Shown here: positions 11,759 to 22,100 of the stretch, piece after piece | How the letters are laid out: every line of letters starts with the position of its first letter | Numbering within the stretch: the first letter of the stretch is position 1 | From: Rhodamnia argentea | Taxonomy: Eukaryota > Streptophyta > Magnoliopsida > Myrtales > Myrtaceae | NCBI RefSeq assembly: GCF_020921035.1 | Contig: NC_063152.1 | Coordinates: 23,882,887-23,946,886, forward strand | Length of the DNA stretch: 64,000 nt | Direction: 5' to 3' | The notes under the pieces: generated by a model | The model's input: only the letters and a program-made list of their open reading frames with translations | Database searches by the model: none | Told to the model about the DNA's origin: nothing | Program-made: the position numbers and the translations under genes

Positions 11759-12496
11759 TCATGGGAAATAGAAGTTCGACCATGGAGGGGTAAGGTTGCC
11801 GCACGGGTACGACGGCAGCGGCTCGTTCTGGCCGAGATTCGCTGTATTGCCCTCTTTGCACGGCTTCAAAAACTCCATGTACCAAGGCCGGTTCTGCATG
11901 GCCTCCGCGGCCACGACATCATCCAGAGCGGAGTTGTTCTTTGGAGCAGCCTCGCTGTTGTCCCCTTCCGAACCCTTATCTGCCGTCGGCTCTGCCGATA
12001 CCGCCTGCTCCGAGCCCAGTGCTGTGTTCTTCAGCTTCTTGATCCTCTCCTCGATCTCCTTTCCGGTCTTCTCCAGCATCCACCCCAAGTCGTTCAAGTC
12101 CAAGATGGTCAGGCCCTGGAGCGGCTGGCCGACGAGGGCCCGGTACATCACCTGGCAGATCTCCATCTCGCGGTTCTCGCGCAGCTGCTTCTTCAGCTGC
12201 TCCTCGGCCTTCACGATCCTCTGCCGGATGAACCCTTGCTGGTTCACCATCCGCTTAGCCTGGTCCATCTCCGACATGTTCTTGAACCTGGCAATGGCTC
12301 GGCGTGTCCCCAGCGTGGATGGCCACACCTCCGGCTCGGCCTGATACCGGCTGTAGATGATGGCGCAGGCCTCGATCCCGCACAGCGTGCTCAGCTCGCT
12401 CACCTTCTTCATCAAGCCCTTCTTCCTCTTCTTGAAAGCGGCTTTCCTCGCCCCGTCGTTGGCGATGTAGGTGAGGGTGACTTTCTTTCTGGTCAT
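11759..12496 (-). CDS. Type I (M-gamma) MADS-box transcription factor, AGL80-like, copy 1
   Basis: A single-exon, 245-residue nuclear DNA-binding protein. The MADS domain spans residues 1-60: 'MTRKKVTLTYIANDGARKAA' is followed by the KKG-LMKKVSELSTLCGIEAC block and 'PEVWPS'. A short basic, coiled central region (about 70-155) contains 'NQQGFIRQRI' and 'DLNDLGWMLEKTGKEIEERI', as in Arabidopsis AGL80 and its relatives; a Ser/Glu-rich linker and 'PWYMEFLKP' follow. Lack of introns and the missing K domain are typical of type I genes. Family members act in the central cell and endosperm; that role is known for the family, not shown here. It differs from copy 2 at about 38 of 245 residues, including Arg50 where copy 2 and AGL80 have Pro in the 'YSPY' motif. 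A MULE sits 62 bp past the stop and may have replaced the poly(A) region. Confidence 0.93.
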   Translation of the reverse strand: MTRKKVTLTYIANDGARKAAFKKRKKGLMKKVSELSTLCGIEACAIIYSRYQAEPEVWPSTLGTRRAIARFKNMSEMDQAKRMVNQQGFIRQRIVKAEEQLKKQLRENREMEICQVMYRALVGQPLQGLTILDLNDLGWMLEKTGKEIEERIKKLKNTALGSEQAVSAEPTADKGSEGDNSEAAPKNNSALDDVVAAEAMQNRPWYMEFLKPCKEGNTANLGQNEPLPSYPCGNLTPPWSNFYFP

Positions 12497-12573
12497 GGCT
12501 AGGGGGATTGGTGCTCTGCAAGGAAAACGTTGGATGATCTCTGTGGGGCTTTCTTGCCCCTCAGGGCAGAGGG

Positions 12574-12581
12574 TTTATATA
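12574..12581 (-). promoter_or_regulatory. TATA box of MADS gene 1
   Basis: On the minus strand the sequence reads 'ctatataaaccct', with the TATA element ending about 77 bp before the ATG at 12496. The same element at the same spacing is kept in copy 2. Confidence 0.7.
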
Positions 12582-13727
12582 GTACGAGGTAGAAGATCGT
12601 TTTAGTAAATGGAGAAGATTTTGTTGTCTTCCTCTTTTTGAATATTAGGATTCCTAGGTATAATGATTGTCGTTGACTGTTCTAATGGAAACTAAAATTG
12701 GGTAACAAAATTTATAATTTGAGATTTATGGACTGATATGGTATGTACCTTAGGGTTTACAGTTTTATTTTGCTCGGGTGAACTGTCAAGAATCTGGGCA
12801 GATAATAAAAACTTATCCGGTCAATAATGATACTACCCATAAGTGATTTGCCGGATTTGATGAACCTAATCTAGAGCACATTAGCTCACCGACCTCTACG
12901 TCGCATTGTTCTAATCTTTCGATTTGCGATGGTCCATCGATTCGAGAACAGGGTGAAAAACATCATAATAATGGCAGTCGGCATTGTTGATATGCCTGGT
13001 GACTAGCCCAGAAGCTACAAAATCTAGTGATGTCTTTGCCCGATTCGTGCTAGGTCCATTGCCGGTGGAGGATTTCGGTTATATATGGAAATTATTGATG
13101 TCACGACTTATATAAATAGAATAGTTTACTCATTTGATAATGGAATCAGTACGGATGACTTCGATAATAAATTTAAAAAATATCCTCATAAGGTCGTTTT
13201 ACGATCGATCCCATGGTCAATTTCCCCAGACGGGAACTTTTCAATACATCTAGGGTTTTGTAAAGCGCACCAAACCATTTGGATAGAACAGGTACAAACC
13301 TCGCCAGTGCTCACCGAATCTCACTGGTGTCTTGTTTCTCAAATCCAACCTCACTTATGCTCGTCCTTGTAAAGTCACAGAACAACCTCGGGCCTTATGA
13401 AGATGAACCAATAGTTGAGCCCTGAAATCTCGAGATTCAGGGGGGGCGGACGAGGCTCGCCCTCGCCGGTTGCACTTCGAGTTTACATAACCGAAAAACC
13501 ATCGAATTTACGTTATTATAATTATTCAAAATGGTCCCCAAACATTAGGTCATCTTCAAGAATCAATGAAGGCAGGAAATAAGCTAGACACAGATCATAT
13601 AAACCCAATAGCCATAGAAATGAATAGACAACAACACATCACTTTCGCCCTAGACCCACCAAAACGATCTTATTTTCATCTTATTTCGATTCACTAAGGA
13701 CCAAGAGGAGAACACTTCCAAATTCTT

Positions 13728-14465
13728 TCATGGGAAGAAGAAGTTCGACCATGGAGGAGGAGGGTTTCCGTACGGGTAGGACGGCCTCGGCTCGTTCTTG
13801 CTGAGATTCATGGTATTGCTCTCGTTGCGCGGCTTCAGAAACTCCATGTACCAAGGCTGGTTCTGCATGGCCTCCACGGCCACGACATCATTCAGAGCGG
13901 CATTGTTCTTCGGAGCCGCCTCACCATTCTCCTCCTCCGAACCCTTATCTACCTTTGGCTCCGCTGGTGCCGCCTGCTCCGAGCCCGGCACCATGTTCTT
14001 CAGCTTTTTGATCCTCTCCTCGATCTCCTTCCCGGTCTTCTCCAACATCCACCCCAAGTCGTTCAAGTCCACGAGGGTCAGGCCCTGGAGTGGCTCGCCG
14101 ACGAGGGCCCGGTACATCACCTGGCAGATCTCCTTCTCGCGGTTCTCACGCAGCTGCCTCTTCAGCTGCTCCTCGGCCTTCACAATCCTCTGCCGGATGA
14201 ACCCTTGCTGGTTCACCATCCGCTTGCTCTGATCCATCTCCGACATGTTCTTGAACCTGGCAATGGCGCGGCGTGCCCCCAGCGTGGATGGCCACACCTC
14301 CGGCTCGGCCTGGTACGGGCTGTAGACGATGGCGCATGCCTCGATCCCGCACAGCGTGCTCAGCTCGCTCACCTTCTTCATTAGGCCCTTCCTTCTCTTC
14401 TTGAAAGTGGCTTTCCTCGCGGCGTCGTTGGCGATGTAAGCCAGGGTGACTTTCTTTCTAGTCAT
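13728..14465 (-). CDS. Type I (M-gamma) MADS-box transcription factor, AGL80-like, copy 2
   Basis: A single exon of 245 residues. The MADS domain (1-60) begins 'MTRKKVTLAYIANDAARKAT' and ends 'IVYSPYQAEPEVWPS', closer to the AGL80 consensus than copy 1. The central helix-forming region with 'FIRQRIVKAEEQL' and 'DLNDLGWMLEKTGKEIEERI', and the C-terminal 'PWYMEFLKP', are shared with copy 1. The length is unchanged between copies, with no indels, which suggests both are still under selection. The 3' flank is intact here, without the MULE. Type I M-gamma proteins usually work as heterodimers with M-alpha partners such as AGL61/AGL62; no partner gene is visible in this window. Confidence 0.94.
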   Translation of the reverse strand: MTRKKVTLAYIANDAARKATFKKRRKGLMKKVSELSTLCGIEACAIVYSPYQAEPEVWPSTLGARRAIARFKNMSEMDQSKRMVNQQGFIRQRIVKAEEQLKRQLRENREKEICQVMYRALVGEPLQGLTLVDLNDLGWMLEKTGKEIEERIKKLKNMVPGSEQAAPAEPKVDKGSEEENGEAAPKNNAALNDVVAVEAMQNQPWYMEFLKPRNESNTMNLSKNEPRPSYPYGNPPPPWSNFFFP

Positions 14466-14544
14466 GGCTAGGGGGATTGGTGCTCTGGAAGGAAATCGTT
14501 TTGGACGATCTCTGTGAGGCTTTCTTGCCCCTTAGGGCATAGGG

Positions 14545-14552
14545 TTTATATA
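14545..14552 (-). promoter_or_regulatory. TATA box of MADS gene 2
   Basis: It reads 'ctatataaaccct' on the minus strand, about 80 bp before the ATG at 14465, matching the promoter of copy 1. The region between TATA and ATG is also conserved between copies. Confidence 0.7.
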
Positions 14553-15372
14553 GTACGAGGAAGAAGATCATTTTATTAAATGGAGAAGATTTGGTTGCCT
14601 TTCTCTTTTTGAATACTAGAATTCCTGAGATGATGATTGTGGTCGGCTGTCCTAAATGGAAATTAAATTTGTGGTAACAAAATTTATCATTTTATATTGC
14701 GGGGTTTACAGTTTGCTTTTGCTCAGGTGAACTGTCAAGGGTGGATAAGATCAAACCCCATTCATGGCTTCCATTTCAATGTGGATGGGGATCAAAGCTG
14801 GATCATGCACTGATACTTGGAATTCAGCACAACCAAGATCTGGGTAATGAAAAAAAAATTGTCAGGTCAATCATGATACCCATAAGTGATTTGCTAGATT
14901 TGATGATCCTACTCTAGAGCACCTTAGCTCACCGGCCTCTACGTAAATCTTTTCGTTTGCGACGGTCCATGGATTTGTGTTCACGGTGGAAAATGATGGA
15001 AAACGCTCGAAACGACGGTAGTCGGCACTGTCGATTTGTCTGGGGACTTGCCTAGAAACTACAAAATTTAGTCGTGTCTTCGCCGCGGTCATGTTATGCC
15101 CGTGTTCAAAAGGAAAAAAGAAGATTCGAATGATGTCATACATTTTCTTAATTAGTGTTAGGTCCATTGTGGGTGGAGGATTTCGGTTACATACGAATAT
15201 TATTGATGTCGCGACTACTATAGAATAGTTTACGCGTTCTGATAATGGAATCGGTATGGATAGCCTTCGATAATGAACCTAATAAATATCCTAATAAGGT
15301 CTTCGCACAATGGATCCTATTGTCGATTTCCCCAGACAAAAAGAAAATTCAATTTCATTCTTTAACTGGGAA

Positions 15373-15967
15373 AAACCAAATACGCTCCACATCTAGGGCA
15401 TTATATTTATTAAGAGTTTGCTTGTTTAATTAGGTTTGACTTGTTCGTATACATTTCAGGTTCAATTTTTACCTTATTATCAACAGAAAGTTGTGGGAAA
15501 ACCCCAGCTTATGACTCATATTTTTCATGCACTAGTCAAAGAAAACTTCTTAAGCTACTTGTATACGAATTTAACATCTTTGTGGGATAACCTCAGTAGC
15601 ATTCCTTGCTCTTGTCGGAGTTGCAATTTTGATCATCAGTCAACATTTCATATAAACTATTAGCTCTGCCACCAACATAAAGGAGATCATACAAGGCATT
15701 GGGCAATCTACTAACCAAAATCCCATATACACAAACAAGATCCATATTTAAGCAAATTTCGTTGCAACTTATATGAAGAAACGTAACGTGGAGGCGAATG
15801 TGTGTCACGATTCCGCTCCGGTTACTGTACAAGCTAGTCGAAAGAAATCATTACATAGGTCGAGCGACATTTCAAATACGAAGAAACCCGGAAATACATA
15901 GGGAAAATGGAGTGGCAGAATCACTCTAGTTCCATCCCACAAGACATGAGAGATTCTCAGGGGACCT
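15373..15967. other. Intergenic, nothing recognised
   Basis: AT-rich sequence between the second MADS unit and the end of the LEA gene. Short open frames on both strands have no family resemblance. The part nearest 15967 is probably the LEA gene's 3' UTR. Confidence 0.5.
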
Positions 15968-16495
15968 CTACAATAAATTGTGGGATGCAGGAGCAGATAA
16001 TGGTTGGCATGGAGAAGCACCTGCTCCAATCGGGTCCGTAGCTCCCGGATCACTGTTCATGGAGCTCTCGTGCACACTGTTGCTTCTAGGACCACCAGCA
16101 ACCTCGTGCTTCTCCAGCTCTTTCCGGGCCAGCCGTTCGGCCTTGGTCACATGCTTGTCCATCTCGGCTTCGGCCTCTCTCGCCAGTCTCACCTCGTGTG
16201 CCACCCCAGCTCTCGCTTTCACATACTCCTTCTCGGCCTACAAAAGGATTTCGACCCAAGAAAATGTCGTCAAATGGGTCATTATTTGGAACCCCACAAG
16301 ATTAGTGCAATCACATACCAATATGGATGAAAGGATATCCGCGTAGCTTTGATCACATGCACGAACCGTGACCAGAATTCAACTGCAAATTAATCTAAAG
16401 ACATAAGATCAATGTACCTTCTCCTCGGCCCTGGCCTCGGCCTTGACCTTGCGCGTGTGGCTCATGTCACTAAGCTTCTCCTTAATGGCCTGCAT
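15968..16495 (-). CDS. LEA_1 (group 4 late embryogenesis abundant) protein, two exons
   Basis: Exon 1 is 16418-16495 (26 codons, 'MQAIKEKLSDMSHTRKVKAE' onward). A 180-bp GT-AG intron follows (16238-16417; donor AAG|GTACAT, acceptor TTTTGTAG). Exon 2 is 15968-16237 (89 codons plus stop). The predicted product is 115 residues, extremely rich in Lys, Glu and Ala. The N-terminal half is a predicted amphipathic helix ('AREAEAEMDKHVTKAERLA'), and the C-terminal half is Ser/Pro/Gly-rich and probably disordered. The MQ(A/S)xKEK start, the single early intron and the 'EAEAxMDxHxxKAE' signature match LEA_1 proteins such as Arabidopsis LEA4 members. These are soluble protectants made in seeds and under water loss. 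Exon 1 is too short to show as a conventional open frame; it was placed by the splice sites and family start. Confidence 0.85.
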
Positions 16496-16568
16496 CTTGT
16501 CTCTCTTTCTCCCTCAAATTGGCTTACTGTGATGTTTTCTCAAAGCTTTTCTCAGACATCTGAAAACA

Positions 16569-16575
16569 ATTTATA
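16569..16575 (-). promoter_or_regulatory. Probable TATA box of the LEA gene
   Basis: 'tataaat' on the minus strand, about 74 bp upstream of the ATG at 16495. The intervening sequence is pyrimidine-rich on the plus strand. I did not identify a convincing ABA-response element nearby. Confidence 0.55.
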
Positions 16576-16579
16576 GAAG

Positions 16580-19070
16580 GAGAGCATTCTATTCTGGGAT
16601 CTCTCTCTCTCTCTTTTTCTTCGTGGTTGTATTGCCTACAAGTGTCGAACATGTGGACGTTCTCCATCGATTCGTGGCGGATGCTTTCTCAATAAGGATT
16701 TGCAGCAAATTTGAAGGAAAGAATGGAGTTGGAGGAATGAGATCCGAATTCTAAGTGGGCATAACTTCTGATCCGACATCAGACGTTTTCTCTTTCAGGT
16801 CACTTTGCTATAATAGACGAACGGACATTCTCGTTCTCTAACAAGAAAGACGAAAGCAAACAAAAACTGGCTGCCATAATGGTAGGGGGAACATTGCATC
16901 CCCACCCGCCATCCTTGTTTATAGGGTGGGAAAAAAATTGGGAAAATATTTTGGAGGGTGGGGATGGGGCATGTCACCTGCCTTCAACAAAAACAGCCCC
17001 TAGAAACGTACGGCCGTGCAACATGGCATCGACCAACAGTGGACGTGGCGCTGTAAACATGACAGAATCACGGCTTAATCTTCACATTCAAATTTTTTAC
17101 TAACCCAACAAATATCATTCAAATTCCTAAAGAAATTAGAGAAATTGTACGTGAATTTACGTATCAACATTTGCTTGTTACGAAAAACTTCGTATGTTGT
17201 TTCTAAGAAATCGGATCTCCACGTTCGTGTCTCGAGATTATAGAAAGAAAATAAAGGAAGCTTAAGGTGTCTCGACTTTGATTTTTTGACTAACCCAACA
17301 TTGGCTCGATGGTCTAGAAAGAGAAATCAAAGTGTGTACGTCGCAAGACTTCAATTAAGTTGTTTCCTCTAAAATTTGCCAAATGGGTGTGCCATGTGTC
17401 CGACCGTGATCCCACGTCCCCATATTTCAGGGCCTTGGCCTGAGTACCGCCACTTCTCTATCTCAATGTTGGCACAACTGATGTTGGAGAATCTTCCTAA
17501 AGAGTTTCGATGATAACGAGATTTAATCCAAACGCTAAAATCGAAAAATTTCACTAAGTCGTCTTTCGGCCGTGTGAAGGCGCTCTAATTAACTTGACCC
17601 ACAAAGTTGCCTCTTACGATTAATGCATGACCTCTCATTAAACGCAGATGACCAATCTAAATCGTTTGGAGGGAGTGCAATCCAATAAATCATCCCTATT
17701 TTTATCGAAATGTCATTTTTGGCAGAGGCCCCTTCAACATCACGCAACATACGAGCTAAAAGAGTTTGTATCTTTGCATGTCAGAAAAGGCCGATCGAAC
17801 TTTCTCAATCCAAAACCCTATAGCCGGGGCATTGGTATTTGTTCGATTTACGTGATTCGATCAATCGGTGTGAGTAAGCTAACAACCGTTGCCTGAATTA
17901 TTCCTCGAGATCAAGCTAGCTATTGATTTTGAGGGGCTCAGCTGGTCATTTTTTTTCCTTGCGGCTTTCTATGGAGACAAGGTCTTTTGCCCAAGTTTGA
18001 AATTCCAAAAGGCAAAACCAGCAGTCGGCTTTATTGAAGATTTGGGACTTTTTTTTTTTTTTTTTTTTATTAAGATTCCGTTTGATTTGCGAAAAATTAA
18101 TGATTGAAAAAATATTTTCCTAAATATAATCGCTAGTATAACTTTGAATAATTAGCCAATGATAAATTTTTTCTTTATGGATAATAATTTACGCCTAAGC
18201 ATTTTGGTGGAGAATGGCAATAATTTTCTTTCATTCATTTTTGTAAGTGATTCAAGCGATCATTTTTCAAGAAATTTTTTTCCTAAATTATTCATTTTCC
18301 GTTAAACAGACGCACCTTGATAAAATCTTATTATAGTCGAAAACTTTTTGAGTTGAGATTTGAGATTGTGCCGGTTAGTTGAAACCCGATCGATTGAAGC
18401 ACCAATCTTGGGTGGACAATGATTCCGATTCAAGAACAAAACTCCGGCTCATCCCATCTTTGCGATCCATACGGGGAGAGATCAAGAGGGAAGAGAAGGG
18501 ATTCTAAAAAAGCACAGTTATGTTTGGATGGAGGGAAAGATAGGGAAGGAAGCAATCAGAAGCGATCGGCTTCGTTCATATGTTGCATTCTTTTGAATCA
18601 CTTGAAATATGGATGGATTAAGCATATATGTAAGAATGTGTGTAATGCTTTATAAAATTTGTACCTTTTATTTTTTCACTTATGCCCTTAATTTTTCATT
18701 TATTTTTCCTCATTAGCATTTGAACAATATTATAGTGACTCTATCCCTTCAGATTATTTTATGGGACCTCTTTATTTTGCTACCTAATTTGGTCCGTTCA
18801 ATCTGAGCGTGGGCATCGTTTGGAACCGAAGCAAGAAGAAACAGCAGCACCGGCCAAGGCCCGAGCTCGGCTGTTTTTGTTCGAGCATCCACTATCTTCG
18901 TCTTTGCGCGATCGGGTACTAGGAATACCGAGTTAAGGTTTCGACCGATTATTCCTGCATTCGAGAGACTTGAGTTCTTGAGCGGACATTGGGTAAGATG
19001 TGTGGGTAGTTTCGCTGCGAGCTTCATTCGGGAAAGAGTTTTGATTGAGTCGCGTTTGGGTCGGCCGCTT
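16580..19070. other. Intergenic, no gene recognised
   Basis: AT-rich sequence with a poly(T) run at 18049-18068. Open frames at 17648-17896, 18419-18655 and 18749-19108 have no domain resemblance. The last few hundred bases before 19123 should contain the promoter and 5' UTR of the first CHY1-like gene. No clear TATA box was found. Confidence 0.5.
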
Positions 19071-19122
19071 TGGAGACGGAGAAGGGTAGGCACTCCACGC
19101 TCGGTCAAGAAGAACAGGTCCC

Positions 19123-22100
19123 ATGGCTTCGTTCTCCTCCAGTAGTGGCCAGGAAGATGAGGTACTGAGCTCCGTTACTCTGCAGGGAAGGCAACTATAG
19201 TGTGCAGATAGTGGTCTTTGTTTCTTCCGGTAATGGGTGAGCCGTGAATTGCCTGTGGATTAAATTTTGGCGACACAATCATGGTTCAAATGTTGCTATG
19301 TGTTTATAATATATATATATATATATTAGCTGGAATTACTGAGGGATGAAGCATGGGTTGTTGTTTCACTGATTAGAACATTGCAATGGAGATTCATATC
19401 CGTTGTTTTTGTAGGTTTTGGTGGAGGAGAAGTCCTTTGTGAGAACACTGATACTAAATAGACCCAAGCAGCTGAATGCTCTTTCATATCAAATGGTATG
19501 TCTCGTATCTGGCTGCTGGATACTCTGTGCAGTTGGGTCTTCCTTCATTCTTACTGTTTGGTTGGGAGTGTTGCTTGGGGTTCTTTTGTTATATTGTTGC
19601 CAATTTGCTGTCTCTCTGTCGAGACTTTTCAATCTATTCATGGGTATTGCTTTTACGAAATGACCGTGTAATTTTTATGTTGAGCATATAGCACCTGAAA
19701 TCCTGCACTCTCAAGAAAGCTCTTTCCACAATGCAAAAACTATTCATCAGGGTTTTATCACATAGGACCAACTAAATGTCTGATAGCATTATCTACTCTA
19801 GTATTTTAAGGTTGGTAGATTCTGCTTGTCTTGCATTTGATGAATACCTTGGAAACTGCATGGGGTTTTGCTAAGAGCAGGAGTAGTGTTCTGCTCAAGT
19901 TTTGGTTTTTAATTGTTTTGCTAGGCAATAATGAATGTGCACCTTCTATACAAACTTTGGAAGCACACATTACGAAAGGTCACAGAGAAAGAAAGTTGTT
20001 CTACAAGATCAATAACCAAATCTGGCAACGTCCAGTACATGTCAAAGATGCTGTGGACTTGTTACACAGTAGTACCATTGTTTGTTGCCTTTTGAAAACC
20101 TTTTATATTTTTTGATTGTGATAGTCACCTTGTTGGCAGTTGGGTTTTGTTGTCATTTCAAATGATTTAAGTACGCGTACTTGACATATTTGACTTCTCT
20201 TGGTTGTCTCAATCCTCAATGGTTCACGATTTTAATGAAGCTTTGTTTGCTTATGTGGTTATTGTATACTATTTGTTGCTTTTTATTCACAGATATCTCG
20301 GCTATTGGAACTTTTCCTTGTCTATGAGAAGGATTCTAACGTGAAGTTGGTAATCTTAAAGGTACATGGCTTCCTATAAAGATTTTTTTTTTTAAAATTG
20401 ACTGTTAATAGCCCTCCAATTTGCATGAGTAGAAATAGCAGAATCGTCAGCCTTGAGACTGTCTTTTGGGAGATTGATAGATTCTTTTTCCCCGCCGTGA
20501 AGATTGGTAGAGTTTATTGGACTAAGTTTTGGTGAAAATTCTCTTGCTGGTGTACCATTTAGGGCTGTGCACTCATTTACATATATTATACAAAATGTAT
20601 AGATAATTTATTAATATGCTTGAGCAGCAAGGTAAACTATGTTTTGTTAGCTTCTTTGACTGCATTTAAAGACCTGTTTTTGGGTAACTTGTCGTATTCA
20701 TGGGACTAGTGGTTTACAATACGAGAAATAAATAGATTTCTGGAGCTTTTGGGAGTTGGATGGCCTTTCAAATGTCTTGTTCTGAGTTGCAGAGGGTGTT
20801 CTCTGGCTTCGAATTATTGTTGACTGTTTACAAATTTTGCATTGGTCAAACATGTTGAAAGGTAAACAACCCCAAGATGTCTTTCATTGAATTAGTTCAT
20901 ATCGACTACATCAAAGTGCTCATCTATATAGGCTACACAGCCATACTTTTCTCAAGTTCAGCATCGCATTGAAGAACATTTGTCGGACTTGTCTTGTTGG
21001 CATTGATTGAAATTGAGGAGGCGATGGTCAGCTCCTTTAGATTGCAAGACCTTAATTATAGCTTGACATTTCTAGAGCTTGTGGCCATTGTCTTCTGTTA
21101 GAGTGTTCTTCTTTCCTATATTGCTTTCTCAATTTGGGAATCTTTTTCTTAGCTCGGGGACGATTGTTTTGTCTGTGTTTTTGTTCTTGTAGGGAAAAGG
21201 GAGAGCTTTTTGTGCCGGTGGTGATGTTGCAGCTGTTGTGCATGATATCAACAATGGTACAGATCATTTTAGTTGTTACATGGTTCATCTCATACAGATT
21301 GTAAAGTCAAAAATAGGGCCAAATTGTACTCATATCGCATTATATAAGTAGATGCAATTATGCATGCAGTGTTCCCTTGTCTCACGGTGGAGTTTCACGT
21401 GCCAACCGTGTCAATCCTCTCGATCCGTCCTTCATTAACCTATAAAAATGATCACGTTGTCCATCAGTTCCAGACAAGGCTTGATCTCTGATATATGCAA
21501 TTTATATGGTGTCGTTCAGACTTGGAAAACGTATGATTGTTGATAATATTGGTTTCTGTAAATGTGCTAGGAAACTGGAAGTCGTGTGAAATCTACTCTC
21601 GGAAGGAGTACACTCTAAATTATCTGATGGCAACATACAGTAAACCTCAGGTGATCGGATATTATAACATGTATCTGTTTGGGACTTCTAATAGTGATAT
21701 CCATGTTAGTGAAGGGTCTGGTAGTTCCATATGTGTAGTTTTGCTTTTTACATGCTGGTTTTAATGCAGGTTTCAATCTTGAATGGCATTGTCATGGGAG
21801 GAGGGGCTGGTTGTTCCGTACATGGTAGTTTTCGTGTGGCAACAGAAAATTCGGTATAGCCTCTTTCTGTTGGCTTAAATTTCTTTTTCATTTGTTAAGA
21901 AACCTACTGTTATAGTCAGGTTGGGAATGTTCTATTGTGGCAGTCAGTGGTGTGTTGTAGCACATAGGTTACTTCTAAGCTTGTCTGATTGGAGAGAAAA
22001 AAGATTTTTTGTTTCTTTTTATTTTTATTTGTGTTAGGCACTTTGCTATGTCATTAATCTCGCTTGCAATTTCACTTGTTATGGCTGATCCGCATCTTAA

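Larger units (their letters stand above)
11697..13262. repeat. Tandem duplication unit 1 (MADS gene 1 with flanks)
   Basis: Together with about 95-219 this forms the first copy of a roughly 1.8-kb unit whose second copy is 13539-15372. Similarity covers the coding region, the TATA region and about 700 bp further upstream ('gtgaactgtcaag', 'gagcac.ttagctcaccg', 'aatttccccagac'). The non-coding part beyond the promoter holds no gene I recognise. The stretch 13263-13538 between the units is unremarkable. Confidence 0.85.
13539..15372. repeat. Tandem duplication unit 2 (MADS gene 2 with flanks)
   Basis: The second copy of the unit described at 11697-13262. It contains the unoccupied version of the MULE target at 13657-13665 ('caccaaaac', against 'caagaaaac' in the filled copy). 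The upstream part (14640-15372) is non-coding and similar to 12640-13262, with small insertions such as that near 14740-14840. Confidence 0.85.

Noticed and set aside
11422-11771. Several overlapping open frames rich in Gly and Trp
   Set aside because: They lie over the G-run tract and the MULE terminal repeat and continue across the target duplication into the MADS 3' flank, so they are not coding.
11796-12344. 182-codon open frame on the plus strand
   Set aside because: It is antisense to the MADS gene. The same shadow recurs in the second copy because of that gene's GC-rich codons.
19418-19691. Open frames continuing from CHY1 exon 2 into the intron
   Set aside because: The exon ends at a clear donor (ATG|GTATGT) and the family protein continues at 20293; the read-through is intron sequence in both copies.
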